Assembly (NCBI RefSeq): GCF_907165045.1
Contig: NZ_CAJRAU010000001.1
Coordinates: 186,001-250,000, forward strand
Length of the DNA: 64,000 nt
From: Dyadobacter linearis
GTDB taxonomy: Bacteria > Bacteroidota > Bacteroidia > Cytophagales > Spirosomataceae
Direction of reading: 5' to 3'
Positions 27,301 to 37,128 of this stretch are shown here, piece by piece. The notes beneath the pieces are model-generated. The model was given only the letters and a program-made list of their open reading frames with translations, was not told the origin of the DNA and ran no database searches. The position numbers and the translations under genes were made by a program. Numbering within the stretch: the first letter of the stretch is position 1; every line of letters starts with the position of its first letter.

Positions 27301-29169
27301 ATGGCCCGTCGCATTACCCTGTTTCTTTCTGCTTTGGCAGTATTATTCATCAACACGCTTGCCGGGGTTCATGCCCAGGAACCCGCTCCCGGGACTTTGG
27401 ATGAACTGAAAACAAAACTGGCGGCCGAGATGCAGCGGCAGCACATTGCTGGAATGATGCTCGCGATCGTGCAGGATGATTCGATCGTTTTCTCCGGTGG
27501 ACTGGGCTATTCCGACATCCAAAAGAAAACGCCGGTAACCGACCAGCACCTGTTTCGCGGCGCGTCCATTACCAAAATGTTTGTAGCGCTTGGTATTATG
27601 AATTTGTTCAAAGAAGGAAAATTGCGGCCCGAAACGAAATTGAGGGATATAGCACCGGAAATCGCATTCAAGAATAAATGGGAAACCACCCGGCCCGTTA
27701 CCATCGCCGGATTAATGGAGCATACAACCGGTTTCAGCGACAAGTCCCCTTTTGAAGAATACAACTTTACCGGCAAACAGTACACAGCCAAAGAGGCGGT
27801 CGAAGTTTTTCAGGATTTTATGGTATCCAGATGGGAGCCTGGCCAGCGCCATGCCTATTCCAGCGTCAATTATGCGATTTTAGACTACATTATTGGAAAG
27901 GTATCGGGTGTACCGGCAAGCGAATATCTGCGGGAAAAGGTATTCAAGCCATTGCAAATGCCCCACGCTAATCTGGCGCTAACCGGTGATGGCTCCGACA
28001 AATACAGCAAAGGTTACATCTGGAATGGCGCTCATTTTCAGCTAGTGCCCCACCAACCTGCGTTCAATGCGGGATACAGCTCCCTGAATATCAGCGCAGC
28101 CGATCTCGCCCATGCATTGAAAGCCTATTTAAGCGACTGGAAAATTCCCTCCGGCCAGTTTCTTTCGGAAGCCGCACTAAGTGATACGGAAACACCTCAT
28201 ACATATCTTTCTGCTTCGGCGGGCTTACATAGTACTTATGGATACGGGAACGAATCCCATGAGCTGGGTGGACATATTTTCCGGGGCCATCGCGGCGCCA
28301 TTGGCGGGTTTTTGTCAAGTTTTCTGTATAACCGAAATGCGAGGTTAGGGTACGCCTTCGCCATCAATACCCATAACGAATCATTTTATCGGTACGCCGA
28401 CCATTTGATCAGTCAATTCATTTTACAGAAAGCCCCAAAACCTGCTCCCCCGGTTACATATCCTGTCAATATCAAGGCGGCAAATCCTTTTTTGGGTTAT
28501 TACAGGTTAAGCAATCCGGATCAGCTCTATACGGGCTTTTTTGAAACACTTACCAATACTATTAAGGTAGAAGCCTCAGGAAGGGAACTGAACGTTCGGA
28601 TCCTGGGCCGCGGCTCGATGAAATGGCAGGCGGTTGACGAAACGGGATTGAGGTATAACAACCAATATGCTGTCACTCCCCGGATCCTGTTGTTGAAGGA
28701 TAGTAAATCAAATCCGGTAATCGTAGACGGAACGCTTTATTTTGAGAAAACCACCGCATTTGCCGCCTTGGCTTCCATCCTTTGTTTTGCCGTTAGTGTA
28801 CTGATATTAGTTACAACCCTCTTTTTCCTGCTGGGGAATCTGGTTCTTGTTTTAATGAAGAAAATCCCGCGTCACCAGCTTTTACCAAAATTCTCACCTG
28901 TTCTGATAACCATCGGACTGACATTGGTCCTGCTATCGATCAGCCAGCTATTTGAACACATGAAGCAAGCCGCCCCAACCGCCACCCTTTTCATCATCTG
29001 GACGGTTGGAAAGTACCTTTTTGCATTGGGTACGCTGCTTATCGTAATTATTCTGGCCCTGAAATGGAAATCGCTCAATAGCATCGGACTAAAAATTTAC
29101 CTGGTGCTCATCGCACTCTCCTCTTGCTACTTGTTCCAGGTTTTGGCGGAAAACAGCTGGTTCTGGTGA
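27301..29169 (+). CDS. Beta-lactamase-like serine hydrolase with C-terminal membrane domain
   Basis: A 622-residue protein from the ATG at 27301, which starts a clear signal peptide ('LFLSALAVLFINTLAGVHAQ'); the open frame extends 42 codons further but into the AraC gene. It is a class C beta-lactamase/D-Ala carboxypeptidase fold: SxxK in 'GASITKMFVA', YxN in 'YSSVNYAIL', and 'HRGAIGGF' in place of KTG. Residues after about 480 form a small beta region and then four hydrophobic helices, so the enzyme domain is probably held on the outside of the inner membrane. The substrate could be a peptidoglycan peptide, a D-peptide or an ester. No resistance function should be assumed. Confidence 0.87.
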   Translation: MARRITLFLSALAVLFINTLAGVHAQEPAPGTLDELKTKLAAEMQRQHIAGMMLAIVQDDSIVFSGGLGYSDIQKKTPVTDQHLFRGASITKMFVALGIMNLFKEGKLRPETKLRDIAPEIAFKNKWETTRPVTIAGLMEHTTGFSDKSPFEEYNFTGKQYTAKEAVEVFQDFMVSRWEPGQRHAYSSVNYAILDYIIGKVSGVPASEYLREKVFKPLQMPHANLALTGDGSDKYSKGYIWNGAHFQLVPHQPAFNAGYSSLNISAADLAHALKAYLSDWKIPSGQFLSEAALSDTETPHTYLSASAGLHSTYGYGNESHELGGHIFRGHRGAIGGFLSSFLYNRNARLGYAFAINTHNESFYRYADHLISQFILQKAPKPAPPVTYPVNIKAANPFLGYYRLSNPDQLYTGFFETLTNTIKVEASGRELNVRILGRGSMKWQAVDETGLRYNNQYAVTPRILLLKDSKSNPVIVDGTLYFEKTTAFAALASILCFAVSVLILVTTLFFLLGNLVLVLMKKIPRHQLLPKFSPVLITIGLTLVLLSISQLFEHMKQAAPTATLFIIWTVGKYLFALGTLLIVIILALKWKSLNSIGLKIYLVLIALSSCYLFQVLAENSWFW

Positions 29170-29279
29170 TGTGTCAGTAAAACATCCAGAAAATTTCACC
29201 AAAACCGTCAATACCTTTCTTTTTAAATTCAATTACTAATTTTTTCTTACGAAAAAGTTTTTCTTTTTGACAAATAACA

Positions 29280-29287
29280 TATATTTG
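29280..29287 (+). promoter_or_regulatory. Bacteroidota -7 promoter box of susC
   Basis: TATATTTG matches TAnnTTTG exactly, 50 bp upstream of the susC-like ATG, in a very AT-rich leader. No TTTG lies at the ideal 19-21 nt upstream; a TTG at 29267 is too close. The call rests on the -7 box and position. Confidence 0.5.
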
Positions 29288-29337
29288 TTTCGATACCTTT
29301 CGATTCAATCATTTCTAGCCCCTTACTTCCATTACTC

Positions 29338-32300
29338 ATGGGAAAACTAAATTTTACCGAGCGTCATATTCGTTTACGTAACGAACGCGGAGTGCCTCTG
29401 GGAATAGTCTTCAAAGTGCTATTCCTATTCTTATTATGTGCATCGGTCCAGGCACAGACGCCAAATCGGGCGAATCTGGTGACTGTGAATGGCGTGGTTA
29501 CAGAAAAAGCAACCAGTCAGCCGCTGGTCGGCGTATCGATCCGGGTTAAAGGCGGTACCGACGGTGTTGTTTCCGATGCGAACGGAGCCTACAAAATCCA
29601 GGTACCCGCAAATAGCACATTGCTATTTACGTATATAGGGTACAGTGATGTTGAAGAAGCTGTCGGAAACCGTTCAACTATCTCTCCGCAACTCGAAACG
29701 GGGGATAAATCGCTGAATGAGGTTGTAGTAGTGGGTTACGGAAGCCAGTCCAAGCGCGAGCTGACGGGCTCGATTGCCTCGGTGAGTTCGCGGCAATTAC
29801 AGGACCGGGCCGTGGTTTCATTCAGTGAAGCATTGGCGGGACAAATGGCAGGTGTGCAGGTACAGCAAACCTCAGCAGCACCAGGTGGTGGAATGTCTAT
29901 CAAAATCAGGGGAACCGGCTCTATTACAGCGGGTAACCAGCCTTTGTACGTTGTTGACGGTGTGCCGCTTGACAACTCAATAAGTAATGCATCTGCCCAG
30001 GGCGGAGATATTGGAGATCAGTCTCCCGTAAACCCGCTGGCGAGCATTAACCCTGGTGATATTCAGTCCATTGACGTATTGAAAGATGCATCTGCTACCT
30101 CTATCTACGGCTCACGGGGATCCAACGGTGTGGTATTGATCACTACCAAAACGGGAGCGGCGGGCAAGTCGCAGATCAGCCTGAATGCGAGCTACGGTTT
30201 CCAGGAAATTGCGAAAAAAGTGGGGATCATGACCAATCAGCAATATACCCAACGCCTTACAGATCAGCGGAATACCGACTGGGTGCGCGCGGGCGGAAAA
30301 GCAACAGACCCCAATTCAGTAAGAAGCGGACCTCAATACAAGATTGCCGACGAATTCAAAAATGCGGCCTCCCTCCCATTCACGGACTGGCAAGACCTGC
30401 TTTATCGCCGCGCGCCAATGCAAAATTACCAGCTGTCGGCTTCGGGTGGAACGGAAAATGCGCGGTATTACCTGTCGGGTAACTACCAGAACCAGGAAGG
30501 TATCGTGATCAACTCCGGTTTCAAAAAATATGCATTTCGTTTAAATGTAGATGCGAAGGTTTCTGAAAAGGTAAAAGTCGGCTTCCGTGTTGCGCCATCT
30601 TACACCAATAACCGGATCGCGACCACCGGCGGGATCCAGGATTACGGCGCGGTAGCCACTACGGTAATGTCGGTTCCCGGCTTATATCCCGCCCGGAATG
30701 CAGACGGTTCCTATGCAACTTCCTACACGCTGCATTACGACGACGGTACCACGCAGAACATCATTTATAACAACGCGCTGGCTTTTGGGGAGGGAATTAA
30801 GAATACCATGAACCAGTTCAGCACCGTGGGAAGCTTGTTTACGACTATTGATATTTTAAAAAACCTTCAATTCAAAACAAGTATCAATGCGGATGTTAAT
30901 ACATTCAGTAACAACAAGTTTTCGCCTTCCTTTATCAGTGTAAATCCTTCAAATGGTCGTTCTTACGCGGCTACTAATATTAGCTGGATCAATGAAAATA
31001 CGCTGACTTACGATAATAGTTTTGCAGAGCGTCATAACTTGAATGTGCTCGTGGGCTTAACAGAACAGAAATCTTCGTTCAACTCGACGGCAGTCAATGC
31101 AAACTCTTTCCCGAACGACCTCGTACCGACGCTGAATGCAGGTATTGTAACGGGCGGAAGTTCGATCCGTTCACAATGGACGTTGCTTTCATTGCTGAGC
31201 CGCGCCACTTATAATCTGGATGAAAAATACTTCCTGACAGCCACATTCCGCCGCGATGGTTCGTCCCGTTTTGGTTCGGACAACAAATGGGGGAATTTCC
31301 CTTCGGCTTCGGTCGGCTGGCGGATCGGGCAGGAACAATTTATGGCTGATGTAGCTGCTGTGAGTGAGTTGAAGTTGCGTGCGAGTTATGGTCTGATTGG
31401 TAACAACCAGATTCCCGACTACGCTTCGGTCGGACTGATCTACGGCAGTAATTACATACTGGGTTCAGGCGACGGCTCCATTGCCAGCGGATTGGCGCAA
31501 GGTTCTTTGGGCAATGCTGATCTGGGTTGGGAAAAAGCGAAAGAATTTGACCTGGGGCTTGATCTTGGACTTTTCCAAAACCGAATTTTCCTGACTTTCG
31601 ACTACTATAACAAGCTTACTTCTGATTTACTCCTCAATGTTCCCGTGCCACTTTCAACGGGTTACGAAACTGCATTGCGTAATCTGGGAAGTCTGCGTAA
31701 TAAAGGTGTTGAACTTGCATTGGAAACTAGAAATTTTAAGACGGATAAATTCACCTGGAACACCAACGCGAACATCTCTTTTAACACAAACAAAGTGGAA
31801 TCGCTCGGCCTGGGCGGCACACCGATCATTGTCGCCAACCGTGCCCAGGAGAACTCTTTGACACATATTACGCAGATCGGCAGCCCGCTGGGAAGCTATT
31901 ACGGCTACATTTTCGACGGGGTTTATAATACAATCGACGAAGTAAACGCTTCCGCGCATTTGCCGAATACTTTCGCAGGTGATGCCAAATTCAGGGACCT
32001 GAATAATGATGGCGTGATCAATGATTCTGACAAAACCATTATCGGAAATAACCTGCCGAAATTCACTTACGGTCTTACAAACAGCTTCAATTACGGAAAC
32101 CTGGATTTCGGCTTTTCGTTGCAAGGTGTTCAGGATGTAGAAGTGATGAACCTGACGAAACGCAGCGCTTACCGCAACAACGGAACGATTTCGGTGAACT
32201 ACTGGCGCTCGCCGGAAGAGCCGGGTGACGGCAGAACATTCGGTGCGGGCAGCTCGGCCAACAACCGTACGATCTCGTCATACCTGGTGGACGATGCCTC

Positions 32301-32556
32301 ATTCCTGCGTATTAAAAACATTACCATTGGTTACAGATTGGGCAAAATATTGAGTGGTAATACTATTTTGAAAAATGCGCGGGTTTATATGAACATTCAG
32401 AACCTGCACACTTTCACGAAATACTCGGGCTACAATCCGGAAGTGAATACAACCGAAGGTGACCCGTGGATCTCATCTGCGCTCACGCCCGGCATCGATT
32501 ATGGTACTTACCCGGTGGCAAGAACTATCGTATTTGGCCTTAACCTTGGTTTCTGA
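29338..32556 (+). CDS. SusC/RagA-type TonB-linked outer-membrane transporter
   Basis: A 1072-residue outer-membrane importer. The signal region is 'VFKVLFLFLLCASVQAQ' (about 24-40), preceded by a longer cytoplasmic N-tail typical of SusC proteins. The carboxypeptidase-like regulatory domain is about 48-125 ('VNGVVTEKATSQPLVGVSIRV'). The SusC signature region 'SLNEVVVVGYGSQSKRELTGSI' is followed by the plug ('SIKIRGTGSITAGNQPLYVVDG', quoted in part: IKIRGTGS, LYVVDGVPLD) and 'ATSIYGSRGSNGVVLITTK'. The 22-strand barrel ends in 'TIVFGLNLGF', with a terminal Phe for BAM recognition. It pairs with the SusD gene 39 bp downstream to bind and import an oligosaccharide. The neighbouring operons suggest a GalNAc-containing glycan. 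Confidence 0.95.
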   Translation: MGKLNFTERHIRLRNERGVPLGIVFKVLFLFLLCASVQAQTPNRANLVTVNGVVTEKATSQPLVGVSIRVKGGTDGVVSDANGAYKIQVPANSTLLFTYIGYSDVEEAVGNRSTISPQLETGDKSLNEVVVVGYGSQSKRELTGSIASVSSRQLQDRAVVSFSEALAGQMAGVQVQQTSAAPGGGMSIKIRGTGSITAGNQPLYVVDGVPLDNSISNASAQGGDIGDQSPVNPLASINPGDIQSIDVLKDASATSIYGSRGSNGVVLITTKTGAAGKSQISLNASYGFQEIAKKVGIMTNQQYTQRLTDQRNTDWVRAGGKATDPNSVRSGPQYKIADEFKNAASLPFTDWQDLLYRRAPMQNYQLSASGGTENARYYLSGNYQNQEGIVINSGFKKYAFRLNVDAKVSEKVKVGFRVAPSYTNNRIATTGGIQDYGAVATTVMSVPGLYPARNADGSYATSYTLHYDDGTTQNIIYNNALAFGEGIKNTMNQFSTVGSLFTTIDILKNLQFKTSINADVNTFSNNKFSPSFISVNPSNGRSYAATNISWINENTLTYDNSFAERHNLNVLVGLTEQKSSFNSTAVNANSFPNDLVPTLNAGIVTGGSSIRSQWTLLSLLSRATYNLDEKYFLTATFRRDGSSRFGSDNKWGNFPSASVGWRIGQEQFMADVAAVSELKLRASYGLIGNNQIPDYASVGLIYGSNYILGSGDGSIASGLAQGSLGNADLGWEKAKEFDLGLDLGLFQNRIFLTFDYYNKLTSDLLLNVPVPLSTGYETALRNLGSLRNKGVELALETRNFKTDKFTWNTNANISFNTNKVESLGLGGTPIIVANRAQENSLTHITQIGSPLGSYYGYIFDGVYNTIDEVNASAHLPNTFAGDAKFRDLNNDGVINDSDKTIIGNNLPKFTYGLTNSFNYGNLDFGFSLQGVQDVEVMNLTKRSAYRNNGTISVNYWRSPEEPGDGRTFGAGSSANNRTISSYLVDDASFLRIKNITIGYRLGKILSGNTILKNARVYMNIQNLHTFTKYSGYNPEVNTTEGDPWISSALTPGIDYGTYPVARTIVFGLNLGF

Positions 32557-32595
32557 TCCAACTGAAAACAAATCAATCTTTTAACATTGATTCTT

Positions 32596-34071
32596 ATGAT
32601 CTCAAAGAATATAAAAATAGCAGTAGCACTGGTTATCCTGGCATTTTCGGGGACTTCCTGTGAAGATTTTCTCGAATCAAAACCCATTTCCCAGATCGGC
32701 GAAACGGACTTTTTCAAGACCGAATCTGACTTCAACCAAGCGCTCGTGGGAGCCTACTCCGCCTTTTCTCAAGTGTATTCGGGTAATGGATATTACTCGC
32801 TGCTGGTGGACCTTCGTTCTGATAACACCAGCGAGCTCGTCGCCGGTGGAGACGGAAACGATGCGAAAAGGAACCTTGACGAATTCCGCGAAACGACAGA
32901 TAATGAGCACCTTACTGCATTCTGGCAGACCAGCTACAATATGATCGCCAGATGTAATAGTATCCTTGCCAAGATTGAAGGATCGGCTGTGTCGGATAAC
33001 CTAAAAAAACAATATACCGGCGAAGCGCTGACCCTCCGGGCACTGGGTTACTTCAATCTCGTGCGACTTTTCGGCGGAGTTCCGTTGGTAACTGAGCCGG
33101 TAACAGACATTGATGCCAGTTATGAAGTGGGCCGCGCTACTGTTCCGGAAGTGTATGCGCAGATCGAAGCGGATCTTGTAAAGGCAGAGGGACTAGTTCC
33201 CGTTTCTTATGATGAAGCAAGCGTGGGCAGGGCCACAAAGGGCGCGGCGCAAAGTCTGCTCGGGCAAGTTTACCTGACCCAGAAAAAATACACCGAAGCA
33301 GCTGCTGAATTCAAGAAAGTGGTGACGTCGGGTACTTACAGCCTGTTGCCAGCTTATGCGGATTTGTACAAAGCCGGACAGCAGGGAAATCCGGAGGCGA
33401 TCTGGCAGGCGCAATACAAAGGTGCAGCAAATGGACTTGGCTCAAACCTTCCAAATCACTTCGCTCCTACTGGTTCAGAGGGAATTACGATTCCATCCGG
33501 CGGCGCGTACGGGTTTAACCAACCTACCGATGACATTGCTGCGGCTTACACGACAGGCGATTTACGCCGGAACAACATTGCTGACGGATACCAGAATGGC
33601 GCAACATTCGTCGCTGCCAAATACATCCGCGGCTATGTGGAGCGCGAAACAGGCGGCGGTTACGCAGACTCAGGAGCGGATTGGTACGTGATCCGTTATG
33701 CAGATATCCTGTTACAGTATGCAGAAGCATTAAATGAAGCAAAAAAAGGCCCTGACGCCGACGCTTATGCAGCGATCAACCAGGTTCGGAAACGCGCGAA
33801 ACTGACCGACCTGAGCGGACTGACTTACGAAACTTTCAAAGCAGCAGTTTACAACGAAGAACGTCTGGAATCACCATTTGAAGGACACCGCTGGTTTGAT
33901 CTGCTGCGAACTGGTCGTGCGATGGAAGTGATGAATGCAAAAGTTTCCGGCCCTGGAAAAAGCACAGTCGGAATTTCAACCCCGATTAAAGCGTACCAGT
34001 TGCTGTATCCAATTCCAGCATTGGCTGTGATTACCAGCTCGCCTGCGATTGTGCAGAATGAGGGGTATTGA
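32596..34071 (+). CDS. SusD/RagB-type surface glycan-binding lipoprotein
   Basis: A 491-residue SusD family lipoprotein from the ATG at 32596; a TTG three codons earlier is also open. The signal 'IAVALVILAFSGTSC' gives a lipid-anchored Cys22 followed by 'EDFLESKPISQIG', the usual SusD start. Helical TPR-like blocks ('QALVGAYSAF', 'EALTLRALGYFNLVRLFGG', quoted in part) and the C-terminal block 'NEERLESPFEGHRWFDLLRTG' are diagnostic. It forms the lid of the SusC pore and binds the glycan at the cell surface. It ends 20 bp before a strong bidirectional terminator, so susCD is a two-gene transcript. Confidence 0.95.
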   Translation: MISKNIKIAVALVILAFSGTSCEDFLESKPISQIGETDFFKTESDFNQALVGAYSAFSQVYSGNGYYSLLVDLRSDNTSELVAGGDGNDAKRNLDEFRETTDNEHLTAFWQTSYNMIARCNSILAKIEGSAVSDNLKKQYTGEALTLRALGYFNLVRLFGGVPLVTEPVTDIDASYEVGRATVPEVYAQIEADLVKAEGLVPVSYDEASVGRATKGAAQSLLGQVYLTQKKYTEAAAEFKKVVTSGTYSLLPAYADLYKAGQQGNPEAIWQAQYKGAANGLGSNLPNHFAPTGSEGITIPSGGAYGFNQPTDDIAAAYTTGDLRRNNIADGYQNGATFVAAKYIRGYVERETGGGYADSGADWYVIRYADILLQYAEALNEAKKGPDADAYAAINQVRKRAKLTDLSGLTYETFKAAVYNEERLESPFEGHRWFDLLRTGRAMEVMNAKVSGPGKSTVGISTPIKAYQLLYPIPALAVITSSPAIVQNEGY

Positions 34072-34091
34072 TGTGAGATTGAATTAGGGAA

Positions 34092-34138
34092 TTAAAGAAA
34101 GAGGGTGTCTCAATATTTGAGACACCCTCTTTCTTTAA
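34092..34138. terminator. Strong bidirectional terminator
   Basis: A perfect 22-bp inverted repeat (34092-34113 against 34117-34138) with a 3-nt TAT loop. The core is GAGGGTGTCTC/GAGACACCCTC, flanked by an A-rich left arm and a T-rich right arm, so a U tract is produced on both strands. It lies between the convergent susD and aldolase genes and should end both. Confidence 0.93.
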
Positions 34139-34156
34139 CTAACAGAAAAGTTAATT

Positions 34157-34984
34157 TCACCCACCTACATTCCCGACCATTTCCAGCTTAGTTTTCACCA
34201 ATTCCGTAATCTTGCAAGTCGCCTTTGGAAACACTTTCCGAAGATCAATATCCTCGTTATAAGCCAGTTCGAATTTCAGCGACGCCATGAATATGTTCTT
34301 AATTTCAGTCGCCAGGTTCACTTTGCAAATTCCATTTGAAATCGCCTGCTGCACCTGTGAATGGGGTACGCCCGAGCTGCCGTGCAATACGAGTGTAGCT
34401 GCGGTTTTTTCGGCGATTTTGCGCAGCAGATCAATGTCCAGTTTGGGTTCTTCTTTATAAAATCCGTGCGCTGTGCCGATCGCTACTGCAAGTGCATCTA
34501 CGCCTGTTTCTTCTACAAAAGCTGCGGCTTCGTCTGGCTGGGTAAAGCCTGTCGTATGATGCGACTGGCCTAGTTTCGCCACGTAACCCAGTTCTGCTTC
34601 CACGTGTGCGCCGTAACTTTTGGCTCGTTCCACTACTTCGCGGGTCAGTCTTACATTCTCTTCAAAAGCCAGCTCACTCCCGTCGATCATCACCGAATCA
34701 AAACCCGCGTCCAGGCAACGTTGCACCAGATCCACCGACCCGCCGTGATCCAAATGGATCCAGCCTTCCACGCCAAATTCTTCCAGCCCGTTTCGCCCCA
34801 GGTTTACTGCCGTTTTCAGGCCCATGTAATCAATGGAGCTCTGGGTAAGTTGCAGGATCACAGGCTGTTTGGTTTCGGCTGCTGCTTGCAATACACCATG
34901 AAGCGTTTCCAAATCGTAGTAATTAGTAGCCAGCAAGCCTTTTTTCAACTGTGTTAATTCGCGTAATTTTTCCTTTAATTTCAT
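34157..34984 (-). CDS. Class II ketose-bisphosphate aldolase (tagatose-bisphosphate type)
   Basis: A 275-residue class II, zinc-dependent aldolase of the GatY/KbaY/Fba group. It has the catalytic Asp79 and zinc-binding His80 in 'GWIHLDHGGSVD', 'DSVMIDGSELAFEENV', a zinc-site Glu in 'HVEAELGYV', a zinc-site His in 'IGTAHGFYKEEP' and 'LVLHGSSGVPHSQ'. The products would be dihydroxyacetone phosphate and glyceraldehyde-3-phosphate. The start overlaps the stop of the PfkB kinase by 4 nt (ATGA), so the two are translationally coupled. Because an AgaS-type protein starts the operon, tagatose-1,6-bisphosphate is the most likely substrate; fructose-bisphosphate or inositol-pathway substrates are alternatives. 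Confidence 0.88.
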   Translation of the reverse strand: MKLKEKLRELTQLKKGLLATNYYDLETLHGVLQAAAETKQPVILQLTQSSIDYMGLKTAVNLGRNGLEEFGVEGWIHLDHGGSVDLVQRCLDAGFDSVMIDGSELAFEENVRLTREVVERAKSYGAHVEAELGYVAKLGQSHHTTGFTQPDEAAAFVEETGVDALAVAIGTAHGFYKEEPKLDIDLLRKIAEKTAATLVLHGSSGVPHSQVQQAISNGICKVNLATEIKNIFMASLKFELAYNEDIDLRKVFPKATCKITELVKTKLEMVGNVGG

Positions 34985-35934
34985 GACAGGCTTAATTCGA
35001 TTCCCCAGAAGTCTTTTATGTTTTCGCTGATCTTGTTCAGGTTGCAGAATGCACCTGTGCCGCCCGCAGCCGTGGTATTAAGCGCGCCCATCAGGTTACC
35101 TTCTCTCAGGCAGTCTTCCAAAGAGGCACCGGAAATGTATTTTTGAATAAATCCTGCATTGAAAGAATCTCCCGCGCCGATTGCATCTACGAAATGCTCC
35201 ACTTCGAAAGCGGGTACTGCTACTCGCTGGTCGCCGGAAATGCCCATACTGCCGTTTCTGCCCATTTTTAAGGCAAGTGTATTCAGGTAAGGACGAATTT
35301 TTTCAATGCCGCTCTCAATGGAATCCGTTTTGGTAAGCGCCAGCAATTCCGATTCGTTAGGCATGAAAACATCCACATAAGGCAGGCAGCGCGCGTAATC
35401 GAATGCCCATTGCTCGGTCGGGTCCCATTGCAGGTCCAGCGACGTGGTCATTCCGGCAGCTTTCGCACTTCTGAAAATCTGCTCGATGTCATGCTGGATT
35501 CCTTTTTGGAGAAACAAACTCGACACATGCAGATGTTGATAAGGGGAGGGTTTACCAAAAGGTATATTATTGATGGTCAGCGCATTCATCGCGCCCTGAT
35601 AAGTCACGTTCGCACGATCCTGACCGAAATTCAAAATCATCGTGCAGCCAGTTTTATGCTCCCGAAGTCTTGTTACATGCCGGAAGCTGACGGATTTGCG
35701 TTCGAGTTCATTCAGGATAAAATCACCAAAGTAGTCTTCTCCAACCACGCCGCAGAAAGCTGTATCTACGCCCATTGCAGCACTATTTGCCGCCATAATG
35801 GCCGCAGAACTGCCCAGGCACATATTCATATCGTCCGCGATCATCTCCTTGCCTACCTGAGGAAATGACTGGATTTTATTCAAAATCAGGTCGACATTCA
35901 GCTCGCCTACAACCAACAATTTCGGAGTCAACAT
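34981..35934 (-). CDS. PfkB-family sugar kinase (tagatose-6-phosphate kinase candidate)
   Basis: A 317-residue ribokinase/PfkB family kinase. The N-terminus reads 'LLVVGELNVDLILN', the substrate loop has 'CLGSSAAIMAANSAAMG' and the C-terminal signature is 'DAIGAGDSFNAGFIQKY' with the catalytic Asp. In this operon, between an AgaS-type isomerase/deaminase and a class II aldolase, it most likely phosphorylates tagatose-6-phosphate to the 1,6-bisphosphate. PfkB kinases vary widely in substrate, so this rests on context. It is 15 bp downstream of the agaS gene and overlaps the aldolase start by 4 nt. Confidence 0.88.
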   Translation of the reverse strand: MLTPKLLVVGELNVDLILNKIQSFPQVGKEMIADDMNMCLGSSAAIMAANSAAMGVDTAFCGVVGEDYFGDFILNELERKSVSFRHVTRLREHKTGCTMILNFGQDRANVTYQGAMNALTINNIPFGKPSPYQHLHVSSLFLQKGIQHDIEQIFRSAKAAGMTTSLDLQWDPTEQWAFDYARCLPYVDVFMPNESELLALTKTDSIESGIEKIRPYLNTLALKMGRNGSMGISGDQRVAVPAFEVEHFVDAIGAGDSFNAGFIQKYISGASLEDCLREGNLMGALNTTAAGGTGAFCNLNKISENIKDFWGIELSLS

Positions 35935-35949
35935 ACGCGGTTCAGCTTT

Positions 35950-37098
35950 TTATTCTGTATAAATATTCACCCCCTGCACCACCCTGCTGATGGACCCGGA
36001 CGTAGACGGGCTATCCGGATTAATACCCAGGTGCACCGAGCTATAATAGCCCAGTAACTGCCCCACCAGCGTCACAGGGATCATTTGGTATTGGTTTTCC
36101 GTATCAATACTCAATTCTATTTTACTGCTGTTTGGCAAAACCAGTCCATCGACGCCACCTATTTGCAGCGAATAAATTGCCCGCGCGTCACGCGAAATAT
36201 CCTCCGCCAAATCCCGCTCGTAGCGTTGGATATGCGGATTCCTTGAAAACAGGTAAACCATGAGCGTATTCTCATTCACAAAAGCTCTCGGCCCGTGCCT
36301 GAATGCAAGAAAAGAATCAGACATAACTACCCGCTTCCCGTCCGTCAATTCAAGCAGTTTGAGATGGCATTCCTTTGCAATACCAAGATTTTCGCCCGAA
36401 CCCAAAAACACCACTCGTTCGAAGCCACTTAGAACCAGATTTTCGAGCAGTGTTTGTTTTTCCAGGATCACATTTCCCTGTTCCGTAATGCGCTGAATTT
36501 TCGGATGTTCATCTTCAAGCGAATCCACCCGGGCAACCAGCAGCGCACTAAGCAGCATGCAGGTAAAACTGCTTGTCATCGCGAGACTTTTATCGTTCGT
36601 CCGCTCCGGCAAAATGAGGCAGAATACGTTGTTAGAAGCTTCCGAATGCATATTCGCCAGCGCACCTTCGCCATTACAGGTGATAATCAAATGGTAAATT
36701 TCGTCGCAGCAATGATTGGCTAATCTCGCCGCTTCAACACTCTCCGGACTATTTCCTGAGCGTGCAAATGAGATCAAAAGCGTGGGAACCGACCGGATAA
36801 AAGTGGCCTCAGGCTGGGTTACGATTTCGGTTGTCGGCACCGCCTGAACTGTTCTGCGCCACAACTTTTGTAACGTTCCTTGTGCGGCATCACCAATGTA
36901 ACCCGAGGTCCCAGCACCCGTAAGAAGTATCCTGAGATTTTGCTTTTGCAAAACCGGCATTAAAAAGCTGCTGATTTTGGCGCTTTCCTTTTTTATTAAA
37001 TGATATACTTCTTGCCAAAGCTCTGGTTGCGATAGGATTTCCCGTTGCGTGTGTGCTTCCGCACCGCTTTCAAGCTCCGTTATTTCATTTTTCTGCAT
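35950..37098 (-). CDS. agaS: AgaS-type SIS-domain galactosamine-6-phosphate deaminase/isomerase
   Basis: A 382-residue protein with two SIS domains. The first has 'RILLTGAGTSGYIGDAAQG' and 'LISFARSGNSPESVEAARL'; the second has 'RVVFLGSGENLGIAKECHLKLLEL' (quoted in part: VVFLGSGENLGIA) and 'DSFLAFRHGPRAFVNENTL'. Length and motifs fit AgaS, which converts galactosamine-6-phosphate to tagatose-6-phosphate with release of ammonia. GlmS-like proteins carry an extra glutaminase domain that is absent here. It is the first gene of the minus-strand operon, and the order agaS-pfkB-aldolase gives a complete route from galactosamine-6-phosphate to triose phosphates. No GalNAc-6-phosphate deacetylase is present in the window. 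Confidence 0.88.
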   Translation of the reverse strand: MQKNEITELESGAEAHTQREILSQPELWQEVYHLIKKESAKISSFLMPVLQKQNLRILLTGAGTSGYIGDAAQGTLQKLWRRTVQAVPTTEIVTQPEATFIRSVPTLLISFARSGNSPESVEAARLANHCCDEIYHLIITCNGEGALANMHSEASNNVFCLILPERTNDKSLAMTSSFTCMLLSALLVARVDSLEDEHPKIQRITEQGNVILEKQTLLENLVLSGFERVVFLGSGENLGIAKECHLKLLELTDGKRVVMSDSFLAFRHGPRAFVNENTLMVYLFSRNPHIQRYERDLAEDISRDARAIYSLQIGGVDGLVLPNSSKIELSIDTENQYQMIPVTLVGQLLGYYSSVHLGINPDSPSTSGSISRVVQGVNIYTE

Positions 37099-37128
37099 TA
37101 TTCTCGCGGTCGATTAGAAGACGGTTGT

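Noticed and set aside
27301-29169. Antibiotic-resistance beta-lactamase
   Set aside because: SxxK and YxN are shared by many esterases and peptidases. The third motif is HRG rather than KTG, and the C-terminal membrane helices do not fit a class C resistance enzyme.
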